Shown in pieces: positions 35,175-45,692 of a stretch of DNA of 64,000 nucleotides. The stretch is from contig NZ_AP028065.1 of assembly GCF_030297135.1 (NCBI RefSeq), forward strand, positions 2,356,001 through 2,420,000. The letters are read 5' to 3'. A program made the position numbers and the translations under genes. The notes below the pieces were generated by a model, which worked only from the letters and a program-made list of their open reading frames with translations, made no database searches and was not told where the DNA came from. Source of the DNA: Pseudoalteromonas apostichopi. Its GTDB lineage: Bacteria; Pseudomonadota; Gammaproteobacteria; Enterobacterales; Alteromonadaceae. Positions within the stretch are counted from its first letter, which is position 1; the number at the start of each line of letters is the position of its first letter.

Positions 35175-38069
35175 TTAGTGTGAAACGACAATTAAACGAA
35201 TTGCATCCAGTTTAACTTGGGCTTTTTCGATGTAAGTCGTGAGTTCGCTACGCTGTTTATCAAAGAAGCTAAGCTCTTCATCACGAATATTCGGGTTGAT
35301 CTGTTTAAGAGCAGTTAAACGAGCTTGCTCTTCACCAAGGGCAGTTTGCATTTTCTCTAGTGATTCAGCACGCAATGCTTCTAGCTTGGTTTGAGCCATG
35401 CCTTGTGCGCTGGTGATCATTGGGTGAATGGCACTTTGTAGCGCGCTGGCTAATTTACTTGCAGTTTGGCGACCAACCGCAGACAACTGCTGATTGAAAG
35501 CATCAAAAGCAACATTATCAGCCAGATTGTTACTGCCCTTATCTAATAAGATACGAATAGGCGTTGGTGGTAAGAAGCGGCCAACCTGAAGTGCTTTAGG
35601 CGCCATCGCCTCAGCAATGAAAATGAGCTCAACAAAGAAGGTACCAGCAGGTAGCTTTTTGTTTTTCAGTAACGCTACAGAGGCAGTACCAAAGTCATCA
35701 TCACAAATCATGTCTAAGCTGCCTTGCACCATAGGGTGGTCCCAGCTGATGAAATGGGCGTCTTCTTGCGAAAGCGAGGTGCTGCGATCAAACGTTACTG
35801 TGATGCCATCATCTTTTAAACATGGGAAAGACGGATTTAGCATGTGCTCAGTTGGCTTTAAGATAATGGTATTTTCACCTTTATCTTCTTGGCTTACACC
35901 AAAAGTATCGAACACATTGATCATGTAACTTGGTAGTGTAAATTGATCGTCTAACTCTTCGATATCTGCAACAAGACTTTCTGCTCGGCCTTGGCCACTT
36001 GAATGCAGCTCTAGTAAGCGGTCACGACCACTTTCCATTTGCTTACGAAGCTTGGCATTTTGACCAGCAACTTGTTCTAGCAGTGGGTCTAGCTCTTCTT
36101 CATCGCAATTGTGTGCACCAATAAACTCAAGTAGTTCTTCGCCATACTCTTTATACAGCATTTGCCCTGTTGTCGATGTCGTTTCAAACGCATCTAGGCC
36201 TTCGTTGTACCAACGAAGTAACACTTCTTGTGCGGTGTTTTCAAAATACGGTACATGAATGTTTACGTCTTGAGTTTGACCAATACGGTCAAGACGACCA
36301 ATGCGTTGCTCAAGTAAGTCAGGGTTGAGCGGTAAATCAAACAATACTAAGTGATGCGAGAATTGGAAGTTACGACCTTCAGAGCCAATTTCAGAGCAAA
36401 GTAGAATTTGTGCGCTGTCGTACTCGTCGGCAAAGTAAGCGGCTGCACGGTCACGTTCAACAATCGACATACCTTCGTGGAAAACAGAGGCTTTAATCGC
36501 TTCACGCTCACGTAGAATCTGTTCTAGGCTAAGTGCGGTTTCGGCTTTAGCACAGATAAGCAGTACTTTTTCGTGTTTAAGGGTTTTTAACGTTTCGATT
36601 AACCAATCAACACGTGGGTCAAATGCGCCCCAGCTAGCATTTTCACCTTCAAACTCTTGGAAGATCTTTTCAGGAAATAAAGCGCGAAGGGCTGTTAGCT
36701 CAGCATTTTGAATGCCGCCCATATTACCCAGTACTGACATTGCCGTTTTATATTGTTTTGGCATTGCCATTGGGTAAGCATGAAGCTTACGGCTTGGGTA
36801 CCCATCAATACCACTACGGCTATTTCTAAATAAAATGCGACCCGTACCATGGCGGTCTAACAACATTGATAAAATTTCGTTGCGCGCCGTTTCATCACCT
36901 TTCTCTGCTTCGGCTAAAAGATCAGTGATATCGGTTTCTTTTAATAGCTCTTTTAATGTTGCACGAGACGCATCATCAAGGCCTTTTTCACCGAGTAATT
37001 GGTTGGCTGCTTCGGCAACCTCTTTGTAGTTACTTTCTTCTTCAACAAACGCATCGTAGTCGTAGAAACGATCTGGGTCGAGTAATTGCAGGCGTGCGAA
37101 GTGGCTGCGATGGCCTAGTTGATCCGGCGTTGCAGTTAATAAGATAAGGCCTGGAATGTCTTGGCTTAACTCCGCTATACGTTGGTATTCAGTGCTTGGT
37201 TTACCATTATTGATACTTAAATGGTGTGCTTCATCAACAACCAGTAAATCCCAATCAGCCAGAGTTGCTTGCTCAAACCAGCGTTTTTTCTTACTTAAAA
37301 ATTCAAGGCTAGTAAGTACTAACTGTTCTGTTTCAAATACGTTTGGTGAGTCAGCAAAGGCTTCATCGCAACGCTCTTCATCAAAAATAGAAAAATGTAA
37401 GTTAAAGCGGCGTAGCATTTCTACTAACCACTGATGTTGTAAATTTTCAGGCACAACAATCAGTACGCGACTAGCGCGGCCACTGATGATTTGTTGATGT
37501 AAAATCATACCTGCTTCAATGGTTTTACCTAAACCCACTTCATCAGAAAGTAATACGCGTGGCGCAAAACGTTTACCGACTTCTTGTGCGATATAAAGCT
37601 GATGCGGAATAAGGTTTGCTCGCTGACCAATTAAACCTTTTAAAGGTGATTGTTGGCGCTCAAACTGATGCTGCCAAGTTTGGTAACGTAGAGTGTAGCG
37701 GTCAAAGCGGTCCACTTGACCTGCAAATAAACGGTCTTGTGGTTTATTGAATTTGATAAAGTGATCTAAAAAAGTTTCTTTTAACTGTGCTTTTTCACCG
37801 TTATCAACGCGTGTGCCATGATAGCATAGTAACTCGCCTTGCTCTTCAACTGACTCAACTTCTAATTCCCACTCTTCAACGCTGCGAATAACATCACCTG
37901 GATTAAATGCGACACGAGTAACAGGTGCTTCTGTTAAAGAATAAACTCTGTTTTCTCCACTGGCTGGAAATAAAATGCTGACCTGGCGGCCTTCAAGGGC
38001 AACTACGGTGCCTAATCCTAAATCTGACTCAGTATCACTGATCCAACGCTGACCTAAGGAAAAATTCAT
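35175..38069 (-). CDS. rapA: RNA polymerase-associated ATPase RapA
   Basis: A 964-residue Swi2/Snf2-type translocase that recycles RNA polymerase (E. coli 968 residues). Two N-terminal Tudor-like domains (about 1-110) precede the helicase core. Walker A is LSDEVGLGKTIEAG, Walker B is VVDEAHHL, and motif VI is EQRIGRLDRIGQTQ. The end of the rluA-rapA neighbourhood matches E. coli. Confidence 0.96.
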   Translation of the reverse strand: MNFSLGQRWISDTESDLGLGTVVALEGRQVSILFPASGENRVYSLTEAPVTRVAFNPGDVIRSVEEWELEVESVEEQGELLCYHGTRVDNGEKAQLKETFLDHFIKFNKPQDRLFAGQVDRFDRYTLRYQTWQHQFERQQSPLKGLIGQRANLIPHQLYIAQEVGKRFAPRVLLSDEVGLGKTIEAGMILHQQIISGRASRVLIVVPENLQHQWLVEMLRRFNLHFSIFDEERCDEAFADSPNVFETEQLVLTSLEFLSKKKRWFEQATLADWDLLVVDEAHHLSINNGKPSTEYQRIAELSQDIPGLILLTATPDQLGHRSHFARLQLLDPDRFYDYDAFVEEESNYKEVAEAANQLLGEKGLDDASRATLKELLKETDITDLLAEAEKGDETARNEILSMLLDRHGTGRILFRNSRSGIDGYPSRKLHAYPMAMPKQYKTAMSVLGNMGGIQNAELTALRALFPEKIFQEFEGENASWGAFDPRVDWLIETLKTLKHEKVLLICAKAETALSLEQILREREAIKASVFHEGMSIVERDRAAAYFADEYDSAQILLCSEIGSEGRNFQFSHHLVLFDLPLNPDLLEQRIGRLDRIGQTQDVNIHVPYFENTAQEVLLRWYNEGLDAFETTSTTGQMLYKEYGEELLEFIGAHNCDEEELDPLLEQVAGQNAKLRKQMESGRDRLLELHSSGQGRAESLVADIEELDDQFTLPSYMINVFDTFGVSQEDKGENTIILKPTEHMLNPSFPCLKDDGITVTFDRSTSLSQEDAHFISWDHPMVQGSLDMICDDDFGTASVALLKNKKLPAGTFFVELIFIAEAMAPKALQVGRFLPPTPIRILLDKGSNNLADNVAFDAFNQQLSAVGRQTASKLASALQSAIHPMITSAQGMAQTKLEALRAESLEKMQTALGEEQARLTALKQINPNIRDEELSFFDKQRSELTTYIEKAQVKLDAIRLIVVSH

Positions 38070-38368
38070 GTATGTCTCGTCTATGAAGAAAAAAGGCGGC
38101 TATGTTACCTGTAACGCCATGCTACTTCAAGGCAGTAAACTCGCCGCACACAATTAAATTTAGTCAACCTTTTTAAGTCATTATTAAAGGTAAAAATTGT
38201 ATGTATTCTAACCGGTTAAATAATTATATATTTGTTTGTCATAAAAAGGACTTTTGTCGTAAATAGACTAAACTGAGTATATACCTGACGAATAAACCAT
38301 AGCTTCATCCGCCGCTTGTTTAGTTTATTGGGTATAGCATAAAAATCATAAAACGTAAGGAAAGTGCT

Positions 38369-39766
38369 ATGGAAAAAGCTTCGAACCTTGATAGTAAAAT
38401 GTATGTGCTTGATACCAATGTGTTACTCCACGAACCCCTCGCTTATTTATCTTTCCAAGAACACGATGTTGTTATCCCCATGACAGTATTAGAAGAGCTC
38501 GACCACATTAAAGATAGAAAACATGACGTTAGCCGTGACGCCCGTGTTGCTATTCGTGGTTTAGATGAAGTGCTAAAGGACGCTTCGCCAGAGCAAATGT
38601 TGCAGGGTGTCGCGCTCCCTAGTAACAAAAAGGCTAAAACAGATTCTCGTGGCCGCTTAATTATCGTTAATGACCATTTATTTGCAGACAGTATTTCAGG
38701 TTTACCAGGCAACGAAAATGACCACCGAATTATCAATTGTGCTGTGCATTTACAAAAGCAACATAGCGACAGCAAAGTGGTGCTTGTAACTAAAGACATC
38801 AATATGCGCCTCAAAGCGAAAGGGGCCGGGCTTAAATTTGTTGAAGATTACAGAACTGACCAATTAATTGATGACATAGCGTTGCTTACTAGTGGCTATA
38901 AAAAAATTGAAGGCGACTTTTGGCAACATGTTGGTGAGTGCGAAACAGAACAACAAGGCCGAGATACCTATCATCATGTGGCAAAAAGCACGATTAGCGA
39001 TGTGTTCTGTAATGAATATATTTTAGATGAAAGCGACCACTTTGCGGCTCGAGTAACAAGCTACGATGATAAACAAATTACTTTAAAAGATATCAGTGTT
39101 GAACGTTTGATGAGTCATACTGCTTGGGGCGTTAAACCAAAGAATGTGTATCAAGGAATGGCACTTGATGCACTGCTTGACCCAAGTATTGAACTAGTGA
39201 TCTTAACCGGCCCCGCTGGTTGTGGTAAAACCTTACTCGCGCTTGCCAGCGCCCTTGAAATGATTATAGAAAAAGGCATTTACGATAAAGTTATTGTTAC
39301 CCGTAATACTCCTGAAATTGCTGAATCAATCGGCTTTTTACCAGGCACGGAAGAAGAGAAAATGGCGCCTTGGTTGGCTGCGATCACCGATACCTTAGAG
39401 GTACTACATAAAGGCGATGAAAACCCAATTTCGAGTCGCAATTACATTATGGAAAAAGCCAACGTACAGTTTAAATCAGTAAACTTTATGCGTGGTCGCA
39501 GCATTCAAAATGCCGTTGTTATTTTGGATGAGAGTCAAAACTTAACTGCGTCGCAGTTGAAAACTATTATCACTCGCTGTGGCGAAGGCACTAAGCTAAT
39601 TTGCTCAGGTAACCTTGCGCAAATCGATAGTAACTACTTGACCCCAGTGACCTCTGGCTTAACTTATATTGTTGAACGTTTTAAAGATTTTGAGGGCAGT
39701 GCTACTGTTAACTTAAATGGTGTAGTACGTAGCAGGTTAGCCAGCTTTGCTGAAGAAAATTTATAG
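38369..39766 (+). CDS. PIN-PhoH fusion ATPase (PhoH2/YlaK type)
   Basis: A 465-residue protein. The N-terminal PIN nuclease domain (about 10-145) has the acidic residues in MYVLDTNVLLHEP, VLEELDHIK and NDHRI. The C-terminal PhoH ATPase has Walker A LTGPAGCGKTLLA and the Walker B-like VVILDESQNLT. The PhoH2 family acts on RNA as a helicase and ribonuclease in characterised actinobacterial members. AAGGAAA precedes the ATG. No antitoxin-like small gene is visible next to it. Confidence 0.9.
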   Translation: MEKASNLDSKMYVLDTNVLLHEPLAYLSFQEHDVVIPMTVLEELDHIKDRKHDVSRDARVAIRGLDEVLKDASPEQMLQGVALPSNKKAKTDSRGRLIIVNDHLFADSISGLPGNENDHRIINCAVHLQKQHSDSKVVLVTKDINMRLKAKGAGLKFVEDYRTDQLIDDIALLTSGYKKIEGDFWQHVGECETEQQGRDTYHHVAKSTISDVFCNEYILDESDHFAARVTSYDDKQITLKDISVERLMSHTAWGVKPKNVYQGMALDALLDPSIELVILTGPAGCGKTLLALASALEMIIEKGIYDKVIVTRNTPEIAESIGFLPGTEEEKMAPWLAAITDTLEVLHKGDENPISSRNYIMEKANVQFKSVNFMRGRSIQNAVVILDESQNLTASQLKTIITRCGEGTKLICSGNLAQIDSNYLTPVTSGLTYIVERFKDFEGSATVNLNGVVRSRLASFAEENL

Positions 39767-39784
39767 CTTGCCAGTATACTTATG

Positions 39785-39809
39785 CCTCGTTAACCTAGCT
39801 GTAACGAGG
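39785..39809 (+). other. Hairpin between phoH and the hybrid kinase
   Basis: CCTCGTTA and TAACGAGG form a perfect eight-base-pair stem with a nine-base loop, but no T run follows. It may be a weak terminator or a leader structure of the kinase gene, which begins 18 bases later. Confidence 0.45.
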
Positions 39810-39827
39810 TAAGGTACATATAAGCCA

Positions 39828-42800
39828 GTGAATTTTTTACCATTAAAGCATTATTATCGCTCTTTGGCAGTGGCACTTATTGTGCCGCTGCTGGTGGCGT
39901 TTTTTTTGTGTTTACACCTGTATAACTTAAAACTTGAGCGAGTGATAGAAAGCAGGCAAAACGGATTTAATAATATTACTGCTCAGCTTTCCCATGCGAT
40001 GAATGCCGCGGATGGCCTCATAGACACCATGTTCAAGCTTTATGAACAGCCACTTTCTTATGATTTTGATCCTAGTTGGACACGTAATGTGAATCAATAT
40101 GATCACTATTACTATCAAAGTGTGGGCGATGGAGTGGGGGAGATAGTCGGGCAAGGAAAGTTTGCCTCAACGGCTTATGCAATTAATCAATGGCGACGAG
40201 TTATTGCGCTTGGTCCCTCGTTTAATACTACGCTGTCACTTATTCAATCTTTAGAAGGTGTTGCTTATGTTAATGAGCAAGGTTTTGTTTACATCAAGCG
40301 CCGTAGCATAACAAAAAGTGAATTTCTGACCAGTGTGTTAGATAACAAATTTCGACCTTTATTAATAAATAGCAATAATCTTGCCTCTAGCTCTGTGTTG
40401 ACCATTAATGGTCATGCCTATTTTGCAATTGGCAAGCAAAGAGCTGCTAATAGTCGCGATTACATTGTGTTGATTTATGATCTTGAAGCAATTTCTAATT
40501 GGTTAAAAAAAATAGCGCCTAACTATGGTGAGTATATTTTTATCAATCAAGATAACCAAGTTATTGCCAGCTCAAAGGCAACGCTTAATACGACCATTAG
40601 TGCCAGCGAACATTGGCCGCATGTCGCGGTAGATATGCGCAAAAATAACGATAGTCATTTAGTACAAGAAGCGACCAACTTACCTATTTACACTCGTTTC
40701 TATGAATCACAGCAAGCTCTTAGTGAACCAGTTGGCTATGACATCTTTTTAGAGTTCGCATTTTTGAGTGTTTTTTTAGTGATGATGTTCAGCGCTGTTT
40801 TTTGGTTGAGTCAGCGCATTTTTGTAAAACCGATGACGCACTTAATGAATTACCTTGAGCAGCATGATGAAGGCAAACAAGCGTTAGTTCATTATCGGAT
40901 TCCTGTTGATTGGCAGCCTTGGTTCAGCCGTGTGAAAAAGGTGTTTAGTCGTAATGAGGAGCTCGTTCAATCTTTACAAGAGGCAAATAAAGCGCTTGAT
41001 TCCCAAGTACAGGTAAAGTCAAAGCAATTGCGCCGTAGTATTGATGCGAAAGAGCGTCACTTAGCGTTATTAAATACTATGCTAAATAACGTGCCGGATC
41101 TTATTTACTTTAAGAATATCGATGGCTCGTTTTTAGGCTGTAATAAGGCGTATGAGCGCTATATAGGCTTGCCACAAGAGAAGTTAGTGGGCCAGCAACT
41201 ATGTGATATTAGTGATGATAACGGCGAGTTAAATGAGCTTGAAAAGCAAGTACTCAAAGACCGCCAAGCTTATCAAAAAAGATTGACCACCGAAGATAAC
41301 AGTTATTTGTTTAGCATTGTGCCATTTTACAACGAGCATCAGCAATTTCTTGGCACTATGGCGATTGGTCGTGATATTACCGAGCAGCATAATGCGCTTA
41401 ATGCATTACAAAGCTCTGAAGCTAAATTACGCAGTGCTATGGAATATGCTGCTAATGGAGTGTTGTTGGTTTCGCTTGAAGATCAGGTGCTGCAAGCAAA
41501 TAAAGCAGCACGTAGAATCTTTGCAATTGAAAACGCCAATGACCTCAAATTAATAGACTTATTTGCAGAGCCATCTTATCAGACGCTAAAGGATACCTTG
41601 ACAGAGTTACTGCATGAGAAGAAAAAAGTTTATCACTTTAGTCTTGAGCAGCAAGAGCAACAGCGGTGGTTACAAATTAGCGTGTCATTAGTTTGGAATG
41701 CTGAGCAAACACCCGATTACTATGTTGTTCATGTACAGGATGTGACGGATTTAGTGCAAGCAAAAGATGATGCAGAGCGAGCAACATTAGCTAAAAGCCG
41801 TTTTATAGCTAACCTAAGTCATGAAATACGCACACCACTTAATGCTGTACTAGGCTTAATTGATGTGATTGCACTGCAAGGGTTAACACAGCCGCAGCGT
41901 AACCATGCCGAGCAAGCAAAATCTGCAGCCAATAGCTTGCTTACCTTATTAAATCGTATGCTAGATTTTGCCTGCGCTGAAAGCTCGCAAGTACAACTTA
42001 ATAAAGCCCCTTTTAGTGTGCCTGATTTAATCGATTACTGTCAGGGGATCACAGCTCCCTTATGTGCGAATAAAAATATCGAGTTTAAAGTCAAATGTGA
42101 CCAAAGTATTAGTGATAACTTGGTTGGTGATCAAATTTGCTTGCAGCAAGTATTAGCTAACCTACTCACTAACGCAGCAAAATTCACCGAGCAAGGCACA
42201 GTGACATTAAACTTAATGCTGGTGGAGGAATCTGCTGAGCAGCAACTTATTTGTTTTACAGTCAAAGACACCGGTATTGGTATTAGTAAGGCCGATCAAA
42301 GCCGCTTATTTGATGCATTTACCCAAGGCGATGAATCATTAACGCGCTCTCATCAGGGGGTTGGTTTAGGTTTAGCGATTGTTAAATACGAAGTTGCATT
42401 GATGGGAGGCGAAATTAAGCTTGAAAGTGAAAAAGGCAAAGGCAGTGAATTTTGCTTTTGCTTGCAGCTCGATAAAGCCGTAGAGCCTGTGAAAAAAGAG
42501 CTGGTTTCATTGCCTTCTAGTACTGATCTATCTGGACTTTTAGTACTTGCTGTGGATGATAATCCACTAAATTTAAGCATTATTAAAAGCATTTTAGAGC
42601 AAATTGATGTCACTGTTGTGTGTGCACACAGTGGTGAAAAAGGCATTGAGCTGGCAAATAGCCTCAGACCTGATCTCATTTTTATGGATATTCAGATGCC
42701 AGAAATGGATGGTTGTCAGGCAACGCGTATTATTCGTCAGTCTTTCACTAAAGAGCAAATGCCGATATATGCACTCACTGCACACAGTGAAAGCGAAGAT

Positions 42801-43256
42801 ATTGAGCATTCTATTTCGGCCGGTATGAATAAGCATCTCACTAAACCTATTGTTGCCAGTAAATTATTTTTAGCAATGAGTGAGTTGGATAGGCCAAAAG
42901 AAGTCTTTTTTGATCAAGCTTTTATAATGTCTCAGTTTGCAAATAATACTAAGTTAGTATTAACTATGTTGTCGAAGTTTGCGACTATGGCAGCTGAGCA
43001 GCTATTACAAATCTCTACATTAAAAACTACCAATGAGTTGGTTCGTGTAGTTCATAATGTTAAAGGATCAGCTGGCAATCTTGGTTTTAAGCGATTGTCA
43101 GCGTGCGCACAACAATGTGAAGCTAGGCTTAAAGCAGATGGCGAATTGCCCGAGCAATTAAATGATGAATTGCAATGGCAAATAAAACAGGTCATTGCAT
43201 TTATCATTGAACAAGGATCTACTGATGTTGAAAAGAGCCAAGGTACTGATTGTTGA
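39828..43256 (+). CDS. Hybrid sensor histidine kinase with two PAS, receiver and HPt domains
   Basis: An 1142-residue inner-membrane kinase. Membrane segments at about 13-32 and 305-327 flank a periplasmic sensor of about 270 residues. PAS domains begin at about 413 and 529. The HisKA phospho-acceptor is His665 in LSHEIRTPLN. The ATPase domain contains LANLLTNAAKF and DTGIGI. The receiver Asp954 is in MDIQMPEMDG, and the HPt His1076 is in VVHNVKGSAGNL. The start is a GTG. The 3' end overlaps the next gene by 32 bases, so the diguanylate cyclase is its likely partner. The signal sensed is unknown. Confidence 0.92.
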   Translation: MNFLPLKHYYRSLAVALIVPLLVAFFLCLHLYNLKLERVIESRQNGFNNITAQLSHAMNAADGLIDTMFKLYEQPLSYDFDPSWTRNVNQYDHYYYQSVGDGVGEIVGQGKFASTAYAINQWRRVIALGPSFNTTLSLIQSLEGVAYVNEQGFVYIKRRSITKSEFLTSVLDNKFRPLLINSNNLASSSVLTINGHAYFAIGKQRAANSRDYIVLIYDLEAISNWLKKIAPNYGEYIFINQDNQVIASSKATLNTTISASEHWPHVAVDMRKNNDSHLVQEATNLPIYTRFYESQQALSEPVGYDIFLEFAFLSVFLVMMFSAVFWLSQRIFVKPMTHLMNYLEQHDEGKQALVHYRIPVDWQPWFSRVKKVFSRNEELVQSLQEANKALDSQVQVKSKQLRRSIDAKERHLALLNTMLNNVPDLIYFKNIDGSFLGCNKAYERYIGLPQEKLVGQQLCDISDDNGELNELEKQVLKDRQAYQKRLTTEDNSYLFSIVPFYNEHQQFLGTMAIGRDITEQHNALNALQSSEAKLRSAMEYAANGVLLVSLEDQVLQANKAARRIFAIENANDLKLIDLFAEPSYQTLKDTLTELLHEKKKVYHFSLEQQEQQRWLQISVSLVWNAEQTPDYYVVHVQDVTDLVQAKDDAERATLAKSRFIANLSHEIRTPLNAVLGLIDVIALQGLTQPQRNHAEQAKSAANSLLTLLNRMLDFACAESSQVQLNKAPFSVPDLIDYCQGITAPLCANKNIEFKVKCDQSISDNLVGDQICLQQVLANLLTNAAKFTEQGTVTLNLMLVEESAEQQLICFTVKDTGIGISKADQSRLFDAFTQGDESLTRSHQGVGLGLAIVKYEVALMGGEIKLESEKGKGSEFCFCLQLDKAVEPVKKELVSLPSSTDLSGLLVLAVDDNPLNLSIIKSILEQIDVTVVCAHSGEKGIELANSLRPDLIFMDIQMPEMDGCQATRIIRQSFTKEQMPIYALTAHSESEDIEHSISAGMNKHLTKPIVASKLFLAMSELDRPKEVFFDQAFIMSQFANNTKLVLTMLSKFATMAAEQLLQISTLKTTNELVRVVHNVKGSAGNLGFKRLSACAQQCEARLKADGELPEQLNDELQWQIKQVIAFIIEQGSTDVEKSQGTDC

Positions 43257-44148
43257 TGACGATCCGTTAAATCGCTTGGTATTAGAGAAAACATTACAGC
43301 AAGACTATGATGTTTTTTGTGTAGAGAGTGGCGAAAAAGCACTGACGTTTTTAAAAACGCAGACTGTTGATTTATTGATCTTGGATATTGTGATGCCAGG
43401 CATTGACGGTTATGAAGTGCTAACTAAGTTAAAAGAAAACGCTGCCACCAGTATGCTGCCTGTTATATTCATTTCTGCAAATACCAGCCATGATGACGAA
43501 GCTAAGGGCCTTGAATTAGGCGCGATGGATTACATCACGAAACCATTTAGTGCTGCAATCGTTCGTGCCCGTGTACGCAATCAGCTGCTGATCAAACAAA
43601 AAAATGACTTACTCGAAATGCTCGCCTCAATTGATGGCTTAACTGAGATCCCAAATAGACGTTATTTGGATGAAAACTTAGCGCGAGAGTGGCGCCGGTG
43701 TCGTCGAGATCAAACTCCGTTATCAGTGTTACTAATGGATGTCGATCATTTTAAACGTTACAACGATTGCTATGGCCACCGTGCAGGTGATGACTGCTTA
43801 AAAAAAATTGCTCATGCCTTAGTTGGGGCTTGTGAGCGAGGCAGTGACTTTGTTGCTCGTTATGGTGGTGAAGAGTTTGCTGCGGTGTTACCCAATACTT
43901 CAGCGAAAGAAGCTATGTCGTTTGCAAATAAACTGCGCAATGCGGTGAATGAGTTAAACATTCTACACAAAGCGTCGCTAAATGCTGACCATGTCACAAT
44001 TAGTATTGGTATTGCGACCACAGAAAATGGTCAGGTTTATGCAGAACAAACCTTACTTGAAGAAGCTGATTTAGGTCTTTATCAGGCTAAAGATGCCGGG
44101 CGAGATCAAATTGTATCGAGAATGATCGCTGTAAATGAATCAGAGTAG
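43225..44148 (+). CDS. Response regulator diguanylate cyclase
   Basis: A 307-residue protein with a receiver domain (1-120; phospho-acceptor Asp54 in LILDIVMPGIDG; DDD near the N-terminus; Lys in ITKPFS) and a GGDEF domain. The active-site signature is GGEEF at 214-218, the metal-binding DVDHFKRYND and GHRAGDDCL are intact, and an RxxD inhibitory site (RGSD) lies five residues before it. It should make cyclic di-GMP when phosphorylated. AAGGA precedes the ATG at 43225, inside the kinase gene. An in-frame TTG at 43195 is less likely. Confidence 0.93.
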   Translation: MLKRAKVLIVDDDPLNRLVLEKTLQQDYDVFCVESGEKALTFLKTQTVDLLILDIVMPGIDGYEVLTKLKENAATSMLPVIFISANTSHDDEAKGLELGAMDYITKPFSAAIVRARVRNQLLIKQKNDLLEMLASIDGLTEIPNRRYLDENLAREWRRCRRDQTPLSVLLMDVDHFKRYNDCYGHRAGDDCLKKIAHALVGACERGSDFVARYGGEEFAAVLPNTSAKEAMSFANKLRNAVNELNILHKASLNADHVTISIGIATTENGQVYAEQTLLEEADLGLYQAKDAGRDQIVSRMIAVNESE

Positions 44149-44163
44149 GCAAAGCCTACTCTT
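44143..44163. terminator. Possible bidirectional terminator between convergent genes
   Basis: AGAGTAGGC and GCCTACTCT form a nine-base-pair stem with an AAA loop. It overlaps the cyclase stop codon and lies 17 bases before the end of the convergent lipoprotein gene. No strong T run follows on either strand, so efficiency is uncertain. Confidence 0.4.
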
Positions 44164-44179
44164 AACTTTAGCTTGCTAA

Positions 44180-44560
44180 TTAGCCGTTACTTAGCGATTT
44201 ATAAATTGTATCACCCACACCAATTAACTTATCATTTTTAAATACGAGTGGCGTACACTCGTCTTTAGTCATCTTGCCATCAGAATGAATGCTATGTGTT
44301 ACATAGAATAATACCTGATAAACATCATCACCCTGCTTTAACAACTCGGTAAAGTTAGGTGTATTCAGTTTGTTTAATACGGTTTGGTAGCTTGTATCTA
44401 ATGCGAGATTAGAAATCACTTCACGGTTACTTTTATGCTGTTTTTCCCAGCTAGAAGAACTACCAGCCCAATGAGTGTCGGCTTCACCGTCAGAAACAGC
44501 GATGACACAGCCAGTTAAAAATGGTGCAGTTAGAGCGGCAATTAGAAGTGCTTTTTTCAT
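44180..44560 (-). CDS. DUF3192 family lipoprotein
   Basis: A 126-residue protein with a lipoprotein signal ending in the lipobox LTGC (Cys18), so lipid-anchored in the envelope. NREVISNLALDTSYQTVLNKL followed by a TPNF segment fits the SmpA-like DUF3192 family (compare the usual NR-x-I-x-x-L-x-L start). A Cys remains in KDECTPLVF, which fits the family. The function is unknown. Confidence 0.72.
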   Translation of the reverse strand: MKKALLIAALTAPFLTGCVIAVSDGEADTHWAGSSSSWEKQHKSNREVISNLALDTSYQTVLNKLNTPNFTELLKQGDDVYQVLFYVTHSIHSDGKMTKDECTPLVFKNDKLIGVGDTIYKSLSNG

Positions 44561-44722
44561 GTTTTTTATCCCTAAGAAATTGTTTTATAGTTAAACCTTG
44601 ATAGCAAACTGCTTGCCAAAAATTTTATTTTTAATAAAATCATTGGGTTAATGTTATTTTGCGCAATGGGGCTAAGTAAAAAATCACTAACTACTTAGCT
44701 CTATTGACTAATATATTGCCTT

Positions 44723-45667
44723 TTAGACCAACCTGTTACGCATCTCGCCCTGATTAAATGCTTGAATATTTAAAGCTATTTCGTTAACTAAGCGAACAAT
44801 AGACTCTTGGCTTGCCCATGCGATGTGAGGCGTGAGCAATAGGTTTGACCCTTTGTAGAGTGCTAGCGGGTTTGATTGCTCTGCGGGTTCTTTGCTGAGT
44901 ACATCAACACCAGCTCCAGCAATGATATTATTAGCCAATGCATCTGCTAAATCAGCTTCATTGATGATACCACCACGGGCGGTATTAATAATGATGGCTG
45001 ACGGTTTCATCATTCTTAACTCTTCCGCGGCTATTTGGTTGCGAGTTTCATCAGTTAGCGGGCAGTGAACACTAATAATATCCGCTGTTTTTAGGGCGTC
45101 ATTAAAACTGACGCGACCTTCACGAGGTGCTTGGCCTTTACGCTCACTGATGATGACTTTGGCACCAAAGACTCGTGCTACGTCGGCAACGGCTTTACCC
45201 AGTGACCCATAACCAACAATTGCCAATGTTTTGCTGGCAATTTCATTAAAGCTGTAATCTAGGCGACAAAACATCGGGCTTTTTTGCCATAAGCCTTGCT
45301 GACAATCATTAATGTATCTGTGAGTATTACCCAATAAATTAGTGATTAGAGTAAAGGTATGTTGTACCACACTTGGTGTTGAATAGCCCGCTACATTTGT
45401 CACTGCAATGTTATGCTTCTTAGCCGCCTCTAAGTCAATGTTGTTAGTACCTGTGGCTGCAACGCAAATGAGTTTTAAATTAGTCAGCTTAGCCATGGCG
45501 TGCTGATCAATCACCACTTTATTACTGATAACTACATCTGCATCTTGGCTGCGCTCAACAACTTGTTCTTGGTTGGTTAAGTCATAACAGGTTAATTTAC
45601 CTAATTGCGCTAAGGCATCTAACGAAGTGTTGGCTAATGTCGCTGCATCAAGGACAGTAATATTCAT
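44723..45667 (-). CDS. D-2-hydroxyacid dehydrogenase (hydroxypyruvate/glycerate reductase type)
   Basis: A 314-residue NAD(P) enzyme. The nucleotide-binding motif is AIVGYGSLGKAVADVARVFG. The catalytic Arg is in INTARGGIINEADL, the Glu in GVDVLSKEPAE and the His in LTPHIAWAS. It most resembles glycerate dehydrogenase (HprA); the substrate cannot be read from the sequence. It is divergent from the metal-regulator gene. Its start is close to that promoter, but functional linkage is not evident. Confidence 0.85.
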   Translation of the reverse strand: MNITVLDAATLANTSLDALAQLGKLTCYDLTNQEQVVERSQDADVVISNKVVIDQHAMAKLTNLKLICVAATGTNNIDLEAAKKHNIAVTNVAGYSTPSVVQHTFTLITNLLGNTHRYINDCQQGLWQKSPMFCRLDYSFNEIASKTLAIVGYGSLGKAVADVARVFGAKVIISERKGQAPREGRVSFNDALKTADIISVHCPLTDETRNQIAAEELRMMKPSAIIINTARGGIINEADLADALANNIIAGAGVDVLSKEPAEQSNPLALYKGSNLLLTPHIAWASQESIVRLVNEIALNIQAFNQGEMRNRLV

Positions 45668-45692
45668 GTGCTTTCCTTTTTTAATTTATTGC

